Assembly (NCBI GenBank): GCA_041159865.1
Contig: JBEAXK010000157.1
Location: 1 to 48,992, forward strand
Reading direction: 5' to 3'
DNA: 48,992 bases
Origin: BJGN01 sp041159865
GTDB lineage: Bacteria; Bacteroidota; Bacteroidia; Chitinophagales; Saprospiraceae
A program made the position numbers and the translations under genes. Of the stretch, positions 1 through 9,132 are shown piece by piece; the first letter of the stretch is position 1, and the number at the start of each line of letters is the position of its first letter. The notes beneath the pieces are model-generated. The model saw only the letters and a list, made by a program, of their open reading frames with translations. It searched no databases and was not told where the DNA came from.

Positions 1-1
1 A

Positions 2-295
2 ACAGCTAATTATGGACTTGATGCTGCTGCCGGGAATGAATTAAAAGCAACTACTTTATGGACAACACCTAATTCCAACAGCAATTCCTCTGGCTTTGGT
101 GCGCAGCCTGGTGGAGGAAGAAGTCCTGGAGGATTTGGAGATATTAATGCTAAAGGTTTTTGGTGGACTTCAACGCCTGACCCAGCTGATACCGATAAAG
201 CTTATGTAAGAAGTATGCAATACAATTTTGATAGCGTTTTAAGAAATACAGAAGATAACAAATATGGTTTCTCAGTGCGTTGTGTGAAAAATTAA
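2..295 (+). CDS. FISUMP-domain protein, C-terminal fragment (5' end outside window)
   Basis: Reading from base 2 gives 97 residues ending in YGFSVRCVKN and a TAA stop at 293-295. The closing pattern (WWTST, then aligned aromatic and polar residues, then YGFSVRCVK) is the hallmark of the Fibrobacter succinogenes major paralogous domain (TIGR02145), which is common in secreted or surface proteins of Bacteroidota. The function of the domain is unknown. A Gly/Pro/Ser-rich stretch at about residues 33-47 of the fragment looks like a loop insertion. The N-terminus, and with it any signal peptide or partner domain, lies upstream of the window. A strong terminator follows directly. Confidence 0.75.
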   Translation, partial: TANYGLDAAAGNELKATTLWTTPNSNSNSSGFGAQPGGGRSPGGFGDINAKGFWWTSTPDPADTDKAYVRSMQYNFDSVLRNTEDNKYGFSVRCVKN

Positions 296-311
296 ATTTT
301 AAATAATTTTA

Positions 312-347
312 AAAAAAAACCCTTTGGTTTTTGCCAAAGGGTTTTTT
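312..347 (+). terminator. Rho-independent terminator after the FISUMP gene
   Basis: An 8-bp perfect stem, CCCTTTGG (320-327) with CCAAAGGG (334-341), closes a 6-base loop. It is flanked by an A-run on the left and six T on the right. Placed 25 bases after the stop codon, it should end the FISUMP transcript. The A-run could let it act on the other strand too, but no gene there needs it. Confidence 0.9.
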
Positions 348-368
348 CGTTTTACGAAGGTGAATACC

Positions 369-376
369 TACTTTTG
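369..376 (+). promoter_or_regulatory. Putative -7 promoter element (TACTTTTG) for the DUF5916 gene
   Basis: TACTTTTG matches the Bacteroidota -7 consensus TAnnTTTG. It lies 20 bases before the ATG at 397 and just after the preceding terminator, so a new transcript is expected to start near 381-383. No clear -33 TTTG is present. Confidence 0.45.
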
Positions 377-396
377 CATGCATTTAATCCTTACTT

Positions 397-2619
397 ATGA
401 CTTTTTTCAAACGCATATTAAACCTGAGTATTTATTTTTCTCTTTTTCTTGCTGTACCATTACTGTGTCAGGATGCTGAAATATTTCCACCAGCAAAAGA
501 AAAAAGAATGGTTGAGTCACAAAAAATGGATAAATCTATTCGTATTGATGGTTTGCTAAATGAGGAGGCATGGAAATTGACTAATCCTACAACTTCTTTT
601 GTTCAGATTGAACCAAATCAGGGTGAAATGGCGAAGGAGCAGACATTTTTAAGGGTTCTATACAATAAACAATTTTTGTATTTTGGCATTTTTGCTGCTG
701 ATTCTTTGGGTAAAAAGGCCATTCGGGCAACCGATTTTAAACGCGATTTTAGTTTTAGATCTCATGATCTGGTGGCTTTAGCTTTTGATGGATTCAATGA
801 TTCCAGAAATGCAATGGCTTTAACTATGAATGCTTATGGAGTACAACGCGATTTATTGTCTTTCGATGACCTTTACTATGATTCCGATTGGGATGGATTG
901 TGGCGGGTTCGTACCCATAGAACCGATTCAGGCTGGTATGCTGAAGTAGCCATTCCCTGGCAGACTTTGCGTTATCCAAAACTTACAGATTCCATTCAAC
1001 AATGGGGGTTCAATATGATTAGAGTCAGACGTTCAACAAACGAAACTTCTGCATTTTCACCCTTTCCACGCTCTTTTAGTGCCTTAAGAATGGCTTACGC
1101 TGGTTTACTGACTAATCTTCAACCTCCACCCCCAAAATCAAATATTCGCTTTCAACCATATTTGTTAGGCGCATTTGATCGATATAGTCCTGAAATAGCC
1201 GATAAAAAGGAACAGTCCGCGAAGATTGGGGGAGAAATGAAATGGGCAATTAACCCAAATTCCGTTTTTGACCTTACGTTGAATACCGATTTCGCTCAGG
1301 CTGATGTCGATAGACAAATAAATAATATTACCCGCTTTTCTATCCTTTTTCCGGAAAGACGTCAGTTTTTTCTTGAAAATGCTTCTCTCTTTGGTGTCGG
1401 TGGTGGTCCATCTCCCGATTTCTCTGGCGGATTTATGCGGATTCAACCCTTTTTTAGCAGAAGAATTGGTCTTGATGATAATGGAAATCCTATTCCAATC
1501 GACATAGGTAGTCGTTTTGTTTATCGGTCCTTAAAACGAAATGTCGGTGTGATGGCCATTCAGCAACGAGGGTTTATGAAGGAGGATCCTACGCGCTTTT
1601 TTGTAGGTAGATTCTCAGAAAATCTCGGAGAACAACATCGGGTAGGTGGTTTACTTGCCTTAAAAAATGGACCCAAAGGTACACATGCTACCAGTATGTT
1701 AGATGGTTTTTTTCGTCTGGGTCAATCTCATTCGCTCAATACTATGTTTATTAATACTACTCAGACAGATGGAAAAAAATCGGGACTTGCTGGGTATGCC
1801 CAATATTTCTATGCAACCAATCAATTAAAATTTTGGTGGACACAATCTATTGTGAATAAAGATTTTAACCCTGAATTAGGTTTTGTTTCCCGCACCGATG
1901 TAATTGGTACTACTCCTGGTGTAAATATTTTTTACAGAGGCAAAAAATTACCTTTAAAAAAATACATTCGGGCCTATGAGCCTGGTTTAAATATTGAAAT
2001 TTATCATCAGGCGTCCACTGGAAAATTGATTGAAAGACAGATTAACGTTTGGCCACTGTTTTTCAATCTTCAAAACGGTGGATTTATCGGATATGGAACC
2101 TATTTTGCTTATCAAAATTTAACAGAGGCATTTGAACCTCTCGGGGTCAGTATTAAGGCTGGTTCATTCAACTATGTTAGAAATCAGATTTATCTAAGTT
2201 CTGACCCTTCAAAAATATTAAATGTATTTGCTGATTATAGCTGGGGGAACTATTTTGACGGAAAGTTGAATGCTCTTGATATGACCCTTCAGTTTGCACC
2301 CTCTCCTCATTTTTCTTTATTAGGAAGGATGAATAGAAATAGGGTTAAGTCTTTGGGGGAAAATAATGCTACTGAAACCATTGATTTATTTAGCATTGAG
2401 GGTAGATTTGCTTTAAATCCAAGACTGCAGCTCATTGGGTTTTATCAGCAAAATGCGGAGAATAACCTGAAAAATTATAATATTCGATTATCCTGGGAGT
2501 ACTCGCCTTTATCTTTCATATATTTAGTGTTAAACAAACGAGGATTCGAACTTTTAGATGGCAGATATCAAAACGAGCAGCACGCTATTCTAAAATTAAG
2601 TTACCTACGCCAATTATAA
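397..2619 (+). CDS. CBM9-like / DUF5916 outer-membrane protein
   Basis: The product has 740 residues. A signal peptide (hydrophobic residues about 8-24, ending near LLCQDAEI) is followed at about residues 38-230 by a beta-sandwich resembling carbohydrate-binding family 9 (IDGLLNEEAWK, then LRVLYNKQFLYFGIFA). From about residue 240 on come many alternating aromatic strands typical of the DUF5916 beta-barrel, ending in a strand with a terminal Leu. DUF5916 proteins are widespread in Bacteroidota and are predicted to sit in the outer membrane; their substrate is not established. The gene stands alone after a terminator, with its own -7-like element, and meets a convergent operon 19 bases past its stop codon. 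Confidence 0.8.
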   Translation: MTFFKRILNLSIYFSLFLAVPLLCQDAEIFPPAKEKRMVESQKMDKSIRIDGLLNEEAWKLTNPTTSFVQIEPNQGEMAKEQTFLRVLYNKQFLYFGIFAADSLGKKAIRATDFKRDFSFRSHDLVALAFDGFNDSRNAMALTMNAYGVQRDLLSFDDLYYDSDWDGLWRVRTHRTDSGWYAEVAIPWQTLRYPKLTDSIQQWGFNMIRVRRSTNETSAFSPFPRSFSALRMAYAGLLTNLQPPPPKSNIRFQPYLLGAFDRYSPEIADKKEQSAKIGGEMKWAINPNSVFDLTLNTDFAQADVDRQINNITRFSILFPERRQFFLENASLFGVGGGPSPDFSGGFMRIQPFFSRRIGLDDNGNPIPIDIGSRFVYRSLKRNVGVMAIQQRGFMKEDPTRFFVGRFSENLGEQHRVGGLLALKNGPKGTHATSMLDGFFRLGQSHSLNTMFINTTQTDGKKSGLAGYAQYFYATNQLKFWWTQSIVNKDFNPELGFVSRTDVIGTTPGVNIFYRGKKLPLKKYIRAYEPGLNIEIYHQASTGKLIERQINVWPLFFNLQNGGFIGYGTYFAYQNLTEAFEPLGVSIKAGSFNYVRNQIYLSSDPSKILNVFADYSWGNYFDGKLNALDMTLQFAPSPHFSLLGRMNRNRVKSLGENNATETIDLFSIEGRFALNPRLQLIGFYQQNAENNLKNYNIRLSWEYSPLSFIYLVLNKRGFELLDGRYQNEQHAILKLSYLRQL

Positions 2620-2638
2620 AAAAAAAGGGCAACAGGTA

Positions 2639-3838
2639 TTAATCTTTTAGGGTAACCTTTTCAGTAATTTCTCCAGTAACTTTATGTTTGAGAATTACCT
2701 TTTTATCACCATTTGGAAGGATTTCTTCTTTTATAAACCAATGATTTTCATCAAAATCAACATAAACAGAAGGTTTTGAAAGACCTGTCTGGCCTCTCCA
2801 AAGTGGAAGCTCTACGGGTTCCCATAATTTTGTTTTGGCCGATTTATACGCTGCGTCAATAATGGCATTCACCACATAACCATCGTAAAAGGTTTCACGG
2901 GGTGGTAATCCTTTTTCAAAAGAATCAAACATATCATTAAACATATTAGGATAACCTAATTCGTGTGCTTCATCACCCACAGGGAATTGCCACCCAGAGG
3001 TGCTTTCAGCTTTTTCAGCGACATAAGCGTTTCCTGCTCCGCTTGTGTACATTTCGAAACCAGTCCTGAGAAAGGAATTTAACCAGATCGTTCCCTCGGT
3101 ACCCATCACCTCATCTCTTAAATCCATACCACCTCTAAAAGTCCAGGAAACTTCAAACTGCCCAATAGCTCCATTTTCATATTTAACAAGGCCAATAGCA
3201 TGGTCTTCTGCATCAATGGGTTTAACCTGAGTATCTGCCCAGCACATCACTTCCAGGGGTAGAATATCTTTTCCAATAAAACTTCTTGAGATTTCAATAC
3301 AATGACAACCTAAATCAAGGACGGCACCACCTCCAGCTTTTTCTATGTCCCAAAACCAGTCAGAATGTGGACCAGGATGAGTTTCTCTTGATTTAGCCCA
3401 TAAAATACGACCGATAGCACCTGCCTGAACACTTTTTAGTGATTTAAGAAATTTTGGTGTATAGCATAAATCTTCCAAATATCCAGCAAAAATGCCCGCT
3501 TTTTCACATGCCTGGGTCATTCGTAATGCCTCTGCAGCATTTCTTCCAAGGGGTTTGGTGCATAAAACTGCTTTTTTATATTTAACACAAAGCAAAACTG
3601 CTTCTTCGTGCAAATTATTAGGTAGCCCGATAACAACAAATTCGGAATCTGGATGAGCTATCGCCTCTTCCATATCAGTGGTAAAAAAGGCTACCTCATA
3701 ATCCTTGGCAAACCTTACGGCTGTCTCTTCCCTTCGGGCATAAACTACTTTTACTTCATCTTTTCCCCTTCTACCACAAAGTGATTCTGCATAAAAACGA
3801 CCTATAAAGCCACCTCCGAGAATACATACTTTTGCCAT
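2639..3838 (-). CDS. Gfo/Idh/MocA-family oxidoreductase
   Basis: The product has 399 residues and is cytoplasmic, with no signal peptide. The N-terminal Rossmann fold opens with ILGGGFIGRFYAESL (dinucleotide-binding glycines). CTKPLGRNAAEA at about residue 132 corresponds to the family's catalytic Lys-Pro loop, and DLGCHCIEISRSF at about residue 175 corresponds to the DxGxH substrate/catalytic motif. The C-terminal alpha/beta domain carries the usual sugar- or polyol-binding face. The reaction is probably NAD(P)-dependent oxidation of a sugar-type alcohol, but the substrate cannot be read from the sequence. Only 2 bases separate it from the upstream dioxygenase gene, so the two are almost certainly co-transcribed. 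The tail beyond about residue 355 (after LWRG) is an extension I do not recognise. Confidence 0.85.
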   Translation of the reverse strand: MAKVCILGGGFIGRFYAESLCGRRGKDEVKVVYARREETAVRFAKDYEVAFFTTDMEEAIAHPDSEFVVIGLPNNLHEEAVLLCVKYKKAVLCTKPLGRNAAEALRMTQACEKAGIFAGYLEDLCYTPKFLKSLKSVQAGAIGRILWAKSRETHPGPHSDWFWDIEKAGGGAVLDLGCHCIEISRSFIGKDILPLEVMCWADTQVKPIDAEDHAIGLVKYENGAIGQFEVSWTFRGGMDLRDEVMGTEGTIWLNSFLRTGFEMYTSGAGNAYVAEKAESTSGWQFPVGDEAHELGYPNMFNDMFDSFEKGLPPRETFYDGYVVNAIIDAAYKSAKTKLWEPVELPLWRGQTGLSKPSVYVDFDENHWFIKEEILPNGDKKVILKHKVTGEITEKVTLKD

Positions 3839-3840
3839 TG

Positions 3841-4653
3841 TTATTTTATTTTTAAGGTTATTTCTTGTTCTTTTTGCAAAAAATCAGCATTTTTTACCTT
3901 TCTGTTTTTCTGAGTTAATAAAGCCTCATCAGGAACTACCAAAACAGGGGTGATACAGGATAGATTCTTTTCTCTAAAGGGTTTATTATAGGACAAATTA
4001 TAGGCAGAGATAACAGACCATCTGGCGTGCTCTGACAAGTTAGCCTCAGATCTATGCAAAATATTGGGGTGAAAAAAGAGAACATCTCCCGCTTTTAACT
4101 CACAATAAATAGTCTCGGATATCTTTGCTGCTTCTTTAACAAATGAATCGTCAGCACCCTGTTGTTCTCCGGCAAAGTGATGTTCAAATCTTTGCATTTT
4201 ATGTGTACCCCGTAGCACCTGTAAACAACCATTTTCCCGATTCGCATCCGTTAATGCCACCATGACAGAAATCATAGCTTCAGGAAATAAAAATCCATTT
4301 TTATACCAATAACCATAATCTTGATGCCATTCCCATGCTCCACCAACGCGAGGTTCCTTTTGCATGACTTTGGAATGAAAATGACACACTTCCCCATCAC
4401 CGAGCAATGCCTGGACACTGTCAACCATTCTTTTACATCGGGACATTAATCCAAAAGAATCATCACCAGCTGTAAACCAAAGGGTTAATTTTGTTTTTTT
4501 GCCATCCTGATCATTTAAATCGAAGGCATTGTTTACAACGGTATCATCCGTTGCAGTTTGATACAGCAGGTCAATTTCTTGAGATGTAAAGAATTGCTTT
4601 ACAAATAAAAAACCATCGCGATGGTAGTTTTGAACCTGCGTATTATCTATCAT
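3841..4653 (-). CDS. Phytanoyl-CoA dioxygenase (PhyH) family protein
   Basis: The product has 270 residues and is cytoplasmic. The Fe(II)/2-oxoglutarate facial triad is visible as His110 and Asp112 (WEWHQDYGYW) and His200 (ILHRSEAN), with Arg211 as the likely 2-oxoglutarate carboxylate ligand. GDVLFFHP precedes the distal His, as usual in PhyH proteins. Bacterial members hydroxylate varied small molecules, so the substrate is open. The gene is the first of a two-gene minus-strand operon with the oxidoreductase. A hydroxylase followed by an alcohol dehydrogenase-like enzyme suggests sequential oxidation of one substrate (inference). The divergent 153-base gap to the DUF4230 gene should hold the promoters for both directions. 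Confidence 0.85.
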   Translation of the reverse strand: MIDNTQVQNYHRDGFLFVKQFFTSQEIDLLYQTATDDTVVNNAFDLNDQDGKKTKLTLWFTAGDDSFGLMSRCKRMVDSVQALLGDGEVCHFHSKVMQKEPRVGGAWEWHQDYGYWYKNGFLFPEAMISVMVALTDANRENGCLQVLRGTHKMQRFEHHFAGEQQGADDSFVKEAAKISETIYCELKAGDVLFFHPNILHRSEANLSEHARWSVISAYNLSYNKPFREKNLSCITPVLVVPDEALLTQKNRKVKNADFLQKEQEITLKIK

Positions 4654-4806
4654 AATTCTTATTTATTTCTCTAAGTTAATAAATAGTATTTTAATTATTG
4701 AAGGTAATTATTAAGTGTATTTCAGTTTAGCAAGAATACTATTGGGCGGAACGGGAGAAAAGTAATAAAATATTTATCTTTTTTCCGTATATTTTCCAAA
4801 AAAACC

Positions 4807-5430
4807 ATGACCAGGGGAATCAAACTTTTTATAAGTATCATTTTTATCCTTGCCTTATTTGGTGCAGGGTTCCTTTTCTCCCTATATCTGAGTGAAAAAG
4901 AAGATAATGAAAAGCGAATTGAAGAATCAACCATTTTATTGGAGAAAATTCAATCTGTAGCCAAAATGGTTACCATAGAAGGTTATTATTCTGAGCTTTA
5001 CCGATATGAAGATTTCTGGGGATATGACTGGTGGATTTTTCGGAAAAAGGCCATTATGAGAGTAAAGGCTAAAGTTTCTGTTGGCTTTGATTTGAATCAT
5101 TTGAAATTTGATCTCGATAAAGAAAACTGGATCTTGTATATCAGGAATGTTCCTTCAGATCCTGAAATAATTTCAATTGACCATCAAATTGATTATTATG
5201 ACATTAGTCAAGGTTCTTTTAATTCATTTTCTGAAAAAGATTACAATAGAATTCAAAAAAATGCGAAAGAAATGATTGCTAAAAAAGCAGAAGGAGGTGA
5301 ATTAATGACGAGGGCTAAAAAGCAGGGTTTAGAACTGCTGGATCTCATAAAATTTATGGCTGAAGGGGCAGGCTGGAAGGTGGAAATAGAAACAAAACCT
5401 TTAAAAGTGGGGACGAAAGAGAATCAATAA
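4807..5430 (+). CDS. DUF4230 domain membrane-anchored protein
   Basis: The product has 207 residues. One transmembrane segment (about residues 6-27, LFISIIFILALFGAGFLFSLYL) anchors a soluble domain matching DUF4230: VTIEGYYSELYRYEDFWGYDWW near residue 55, then RVKAKVSVGFDL, then a C-terminal helix with LLDLIKFMAEGAGWKVEI. The function of the family is unknown. The soluble part should face the periplasm or cytoplasm close to the inner membrane. The upstream gap is A/T-rich with no strong promoter match (TATCTTTT at about 4776-4783 is a weak -7 candidate). Transport genes follow after 99 bases, and co-regulation with them is uncertain. Confidence 0.75.
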   Translation: MTRGIKLFISIIFILALFGAGFLFSLYLSEKEDNEKRIEESTILLEKIQSVAKMVTIEGYYSELYRYEDFWGYDWWIFRKKAIMRVKAKVSVGFDLNHLKFDLDKENWILYIRNVPSDPEIISIDHQIDYYDISQGSFNSFSEKDYNRIQKNAKEMIAKKAEGGELMTRAKKQGLELLDLIKFMAEGAGWKVEIETKPLKVGTKENQ

Positions 5431-5440
5431 AGGCTTTCTT

Positions 5441-5448
5441 TACCTTTG
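5441..5448 (+). promoter_or_regulatory. Putative -7 promoter element (TACCTTTG) for the peptide transporter operon
   Basis: TACCTTTG fits TAnnTTTG and lies 82 bases before the POT start codon, implying a 5' leader of about 75 bases. A second, imperfect match (TAACTTTA) lies closer at about 5475-5482. No -33 element is convincing. Confidence 0.3.
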
Positions 5449-5529
5449 GCTATCTATTTATTCAACTATTTTGTTAACTTTATTTTTCTCAATATTTAAT
5501 TTCATCAACCTTTAATATTTATAAATATT

Positions 5530-7095
5530 ATGAATGCAGGTTTAGCTTTATTAATTGCAGGATGGGTATTTGTCCTTATTTGGGTGCCAATCGTAGTGTT
5601 ATCGCAACGAAAAATGCATCCAAAGGCATTATTCACCTTGTTTTTTGCCGAATTATGGGAAAGATTTTCCTTTTATGGAATGCGTGCGTTCCTTATTTTA
5701 TATATGACTTCAAGGTTGTTTGATAAATTAAGTCAAGCCGATTCTGACGGTGCTTCCTATGGAATATATGGTGCTTTTAATGCTTTATTATATGCCTCGC
5801 CATTGTTAGGGGGAATGTTAGCTGATCGTTTAATCGGATTTAGAAAAGCTATCATAACGGGAGGATTATTTATGGCTTTTGGCCAGATTGTCCTTGCTTA
5901 TAATGCCTTCAATGGTGATACGGAGATGTTATTCTTTGTTGGATTAAGCTTTTTGGCCATTGGAAATGGTTTTTTCAAACCAAATATTTCAAGTTTTCTG
6001 GGTACCTTTTACGACCGTAACGATAACAGAAAGGATAGTGCGTTTACCATTTTTTACATGGGTATCAATATTGGCGCTTTCCTTGCGCCATTAACTTGTG
6101 GTTACCTGGCCAGAGAAGTCCACTATTCTTTAGGATTTCTCCTTGCTGGGTTAGGTATGCTTACTGGCGTAATAGTTTTTTATAGAAACAGAGCTGTTTT
6201 TGAAGGCAAAGGCCTTCCTCCTGATATTACTTATTTGAAATCTTCATTTTTTGCGGGAATAAACAGAGAATGGGCAGTACTTATTGGGTCATTCCTTTTG
6301 GTACCCGTTTTTTCTTATTTGATTCAGGCAGAAGAAGTTACTGATTATATTCTGCTTTTTGTTGGTTTTGGAATCTTAGGTTATATTCTCTTCAACGCTT
6401 TTAAATCGGAGGAAAAAGTGGAAGGTCAAAGACTATTGGTCTTTATGGCTTTATTTCTTGTTCACATGATTTTCTGGGCACTTTTTGAACAAGCGGGTGG
6501 ATCTATCAATATTTTAACGGACAGATATGTAAATAAACATGGCATTGAAACTTCTCAGTTTCAATCTGTAAATGCCTTGTTTATTATCTTGCTTGCCCCT
6601 GTATTTACATGGATCTGGACGGTACTGGGAAGAAAAAAGCTGGAGCCACGTACGCCGATGAAATTCTTTTATGCCATGCTTCAGATAGCTTTAGGATATT
6701 TTATTATCGTAGTTGGTGCAAAATCAATTCTTCCCGATGTTAATGATGGAGCAATGATTCCGCTGGTATTTATTTTAGGGATGTATTTATTCCATACCAC
6801 CGGTGAGTTAAGTTTATCACCTGTCGGACTTTCGGTTGTTACTAAATTATCCCCCGTTAAAACGGTTGGCTTCGTTATGGGATCCTGGTTTGTTTCTATT
6901 GCATTTGGTCATAAAATTGGAGGATATCTGGGTAAATTGATTGCCATGCCTCAGGAAGGTTCTGACAAAGCACAAGAGCTACAAGCATTTATCAATGTAT
7001 ATATGAATTGGGGTGTATTAATAGTTCTGGGGGTTGCCGCCATTTTATTCCTTATTTCCCCAGTTTTGAAAAAATGGATGCACGGTGTTCATTAA
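5530..7095 (+). CDS. POT/PTR-family proton-dependent peptide transporter
   Basis: The product has 521 residues, which is within the family range, with about 12-14 hydrophobic helices. ELWERFSFYGMRAFLILYM (about residues 38-56) is the POT signature with the ExxERF motif that takes part in proton coupling. GNGFFKPNISSFLG (about residue 147) is the second family signature, and FALFEQAGGS-type residues in helix 7 are present as FWALFEQAGGS. It imports di- and tripeptides with protons across the inner membrane. An OPT-family peptide transporter follows after 22 bases, so the pair forms a peptide-uptake operon. The start codon overlaps an 18-base A/T palindrome (5513-5530). Confidence 0.93.
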   Translation: MNAGLALLIAGWVFVLIWVPIVVLSQRKMHPKALFTLFFAELWERFSFYGMRAFLILYMTSRLFDKLSQADSDGASYGIYGAFNALLYASPLLGGMLADRLIGFRKAIITGGLFMAFGQIVLAYNAFNGDTEMLFFVGLSFLAIGNGFFKPNISSFLGTFYDRNDNRKDSAFTIFYMGINIGAFLAPLTCGYLAREVHYSLGFLLAGLGMLTGVIVFYRNRAVFEGKGLPPDITYLKSSFFAGINREWAVLIGSFLLVPVFSYLIQAEEVTDYILLFVGFGILGYILFNAFKSEEKVEGQRLLVFMALFLVHMIFWALFEQAGGSINILTDRYVNKHGIETSQFQSVNALFIILLAPVFTWIWTVLGRKKLEPRTPMKFFYAMLQIALGYFIIVVGAKSILPDVNDGAMIPLVFILGMYLFHTTGELSLSPVGLSVVTKLSPVKTVGFVMGSWFVSIAFGHKIGGYLGKLIAMPQEGSDKAQELQAFINVYMNWGVLIVLGVAAILFLISPVLKKWMHGVH

Positions 7096-7117
7096 AAGTT
7101 AAATTCAAAATAAAAAA

Positions 7118-9073
7118 ATGGAAAAATCTACCTTTAAACCGTTTATTTCTGCAGATCAGCAGCTACCGGAATTAACGATGAAAGCCATTGTACCTGGTAT
7201 TTTCCTGGGGATAATCTTTGGAGTTGCTACTGTATATTTAGGTTTAAAGGTAGGTTTAACGGTAAGTGCATCTATTCCCATTGCGGTTTTGGCCATTTCT
7301 TTTTTTAAAAAATGGGGAAAAGCTACCATATTGGAAAGTAATATGGTGCAAACGATCGGCTCTGCGGGTGAATCGGTGGCTGCTGGTGTTGTGTTTACCG
7401 TTCCAGCCTTACTTTTTTTAGAGGGTGGTCGCCAGTATTTTGAATATTTTCAGATTTTCGTATTGGCACTTATAGGCGGTTTCTTAGGAGTTCTCTTTAT
7501 GATCCCACTTCGTCGTGCTCTTATAGTTAAGGAACATGGCAACCTGCCTTATCCTGAAGGAACAGCATGTGCGGATGTATTAATTGCAGGAGAAAAAGGG
7601 GGTAATCTTGCAGGCAAAGTATTTCTTGGATTAGGTGTTGCATTTGTTTATAAAGCAGCTATGTCTATTTTTGGCCTTTGGAAAGAGGTGCCTACCATCC
7701 TATTTAAAAAACAATCAGCTCTTCCCAACGGAACCATTAATGGAGAAATTACCCCTGAACTGCTGGGTGTTGGTTATATTATCGGCCCCAGAATAGCAGG
7801 TGTGATGGTCGCTGGTGGCGTTCTTTCCTGGTTGGTTCTCATACCTCTCATTACTTTGATAGGTGATGGATTAACCGTCCCTTTTGCTCCTGAAACGGTA
7901 AAATTGATTAGCAATATGTCACCTGACGAAATATGGAGTAAGTATATTCGATATATTGGTGCTGGTGCAGTTACTTTTGGCGGAATTATTACTTTAATAA
8001 AATCATTGCCTACCATCATCAGCGCATTCAGTGATTCCTTAAAAGATTTTAAACAACAGGGAAAAAAGGTTGAAAACAGGGAGTCAATACCCAGAACAGA
8101 GAGGGATCTCCCTTTATATTTTGTTTTATTGGGTAGTGTCGTATTATTGATTTTAATGATGGTTTTACCCAATTTACCGACTAACTTTTTTTCTGCTTTA
8201 CTTATCCTTGTCTTTGGCTTTTTCTTTGTTACGGTAAGTTCTAGAATCGTAGGCCTGATAGGAAGTTCTTCTAATCCCGTTTCGGGCATGACTATTGCCA
8301 CTTTAATGGCAACGGCATTAATATTTTTGGGTATTGGCTGGACAGACTCTACTTATCAGTCTGTAGCCTTAGTCGTTGGTTCTATGGTGTGTATTGCTGC
8401 GGCGAATGCGGGGGCAACCTCTCAGGATCTTAAAACAGGTTATTTATTGGGTGCTACACCATGGAGGCAACAAATTGGTTTGCTTATTGGTGTTTTAGCT
8501 TCAGTGGTTGCTATTGGTTTCACCCTTTTATTATTGGAGAGAACCTTAGGAATAGGAGAAGCTACTGCTGCCCATCCTAATCCTTTGCCTGCTCCTCAGG
8601 CTACTTTAATGGCAACGGTAATTAAAGGTTTATTGGATCAGCAATTACCTTGGGGATTAGTAATAGCAGGTATGGGCATAGCAGCAATGGTTGAACTTTG
8701 TGGTATTAGTTCTCTTGCCTTTGCGGTAGGTGCATATTTACCACTCTCGACCACTTCTCCTATTTTTATGGGAGGCTTAATTAAGTTGATTGCGGATAAA
8801 TTTAATAAAAAGAAAGAAGATGCTGAAATTGGCCCAGGGGCTCTGTTTAGCTCTGGTTTGATAGCAGGAGGAGCCCTTACAGGCATTTTGGTTGCTATCT
8901 TTATGGGGACTAATTTAGGTAATGATACTTCTGGAAATCCTGTTTCTTTGATGTCTAAAATAAATACGGGCTGGGGAAATTCAATGGGGGCAGCGGGTGA
9001 TATTATTGGATTGGTGGCTTTTCTTGTATTAAGTTTATGGTTACTAAAAATGGCTATTGAACCTAAAAAATAA
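7118..9073 (+). CDS. OPT-family oligopeptide transporter
   Basis: The product has 651 residues with about 15-16 hydrophobic segments. GNLPYPEGTACADVLIAGE (about residues 140-158) is the characteristic OPT signature (YPEGxA), and GATSQDLKTGYLLGATPWRQQ near residue 430 is another strongly conserved block. Bacterial members import oligopeptides or metal-chelate peptides through the inner membrane. The gene is the second of a transporter pair with the POT gene and is closed by a bidirectional terminator that also serves the convergent surA-like operon. Length and motifs are normal. Confidence 0.92.
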   Translation: MEKSTFKPFISADQQLPELTMKAIVPGIFLGIIFGVATVYLGLKVGLTVSASIPIAVLAISFFKKWGKATILESNMVQTIGSAGESVAAGVVFTVPALLFLEGGRQYFEYFQIFVLALIGGFLGVLFMIPLRRALIVKEHGNLPYPEGTACADVLIAGEKGGNLAGKVFLGLGVAFVYKAAMSIFGLWKEVPTILFKKQSALPNGTINGEITPELLGVGYIIGPRIAGVMVAGGVLSWLVLIPLITLIGDGLTVPFAPETVKLISNMSPDEIWSKYIRYIGAGAVTFGGIITLIKSLPTIISAFSDSLKDFKQQGKKVENRESIPRTERDLPLYFVLLGSVVLLILMMVLPNLPTNFFSALLILVFGFFFVTVSSRIVGLIGSSSNPVSGMTIATLMATALIFLGIGWTDSTYQSVALVVGSMVCIAAANAGATSQDLKTGYLLGATPWRQQIGLLIGVLASVVAIGFTLLLLERTLGIGEATAAHPNPLPAPQATLMATVIKGLLDQQLPWGLVIAGMGIAAMVELCGISSLAFAVGAYLPLSTTSPIFMGGLIKLIADKFNKKKEDAEIGPGALFSSGLIAGGALTGILVAIFMGTNLGNDTSGNPVSLMSKINTGWGNSMGAAGDIIGLVAFLVLSLWLLKMAIEPKK

Positions 9074-9107
9074 AGCCAGTGTTTAATAAACGCCGGCTTT
9101 ATTTTTT
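9065..9107. terminator. Bidirectional terminator between the OPT and surA-like genes
   Basis: A 13-bp perfect inverted repeat, AAAAAATAAAGCC (9065-9077) and GGCTTTATTTTTT (9095-9107), with further pairing of GTGTTT with AAACGC inside. It ends in T-runs in both directions and so can stop transcripts from both convergent genes. It overlaps the OPT stop codon. Confidence 0.92.
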
Positions 9108-9132
9108 AAAATAACAGGTTATTTAGCTTTCT

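Noticed and set aside
7774..8301. A 175-codon open frame on the minus strand inside the OPT gene
   Set aside because: It lies fully antisense to a well-supported transporter gene. Its translation is Thr/Pro/Lys/Ile-rich without any family motif, as expected for the mirror of hydrophobic codons.
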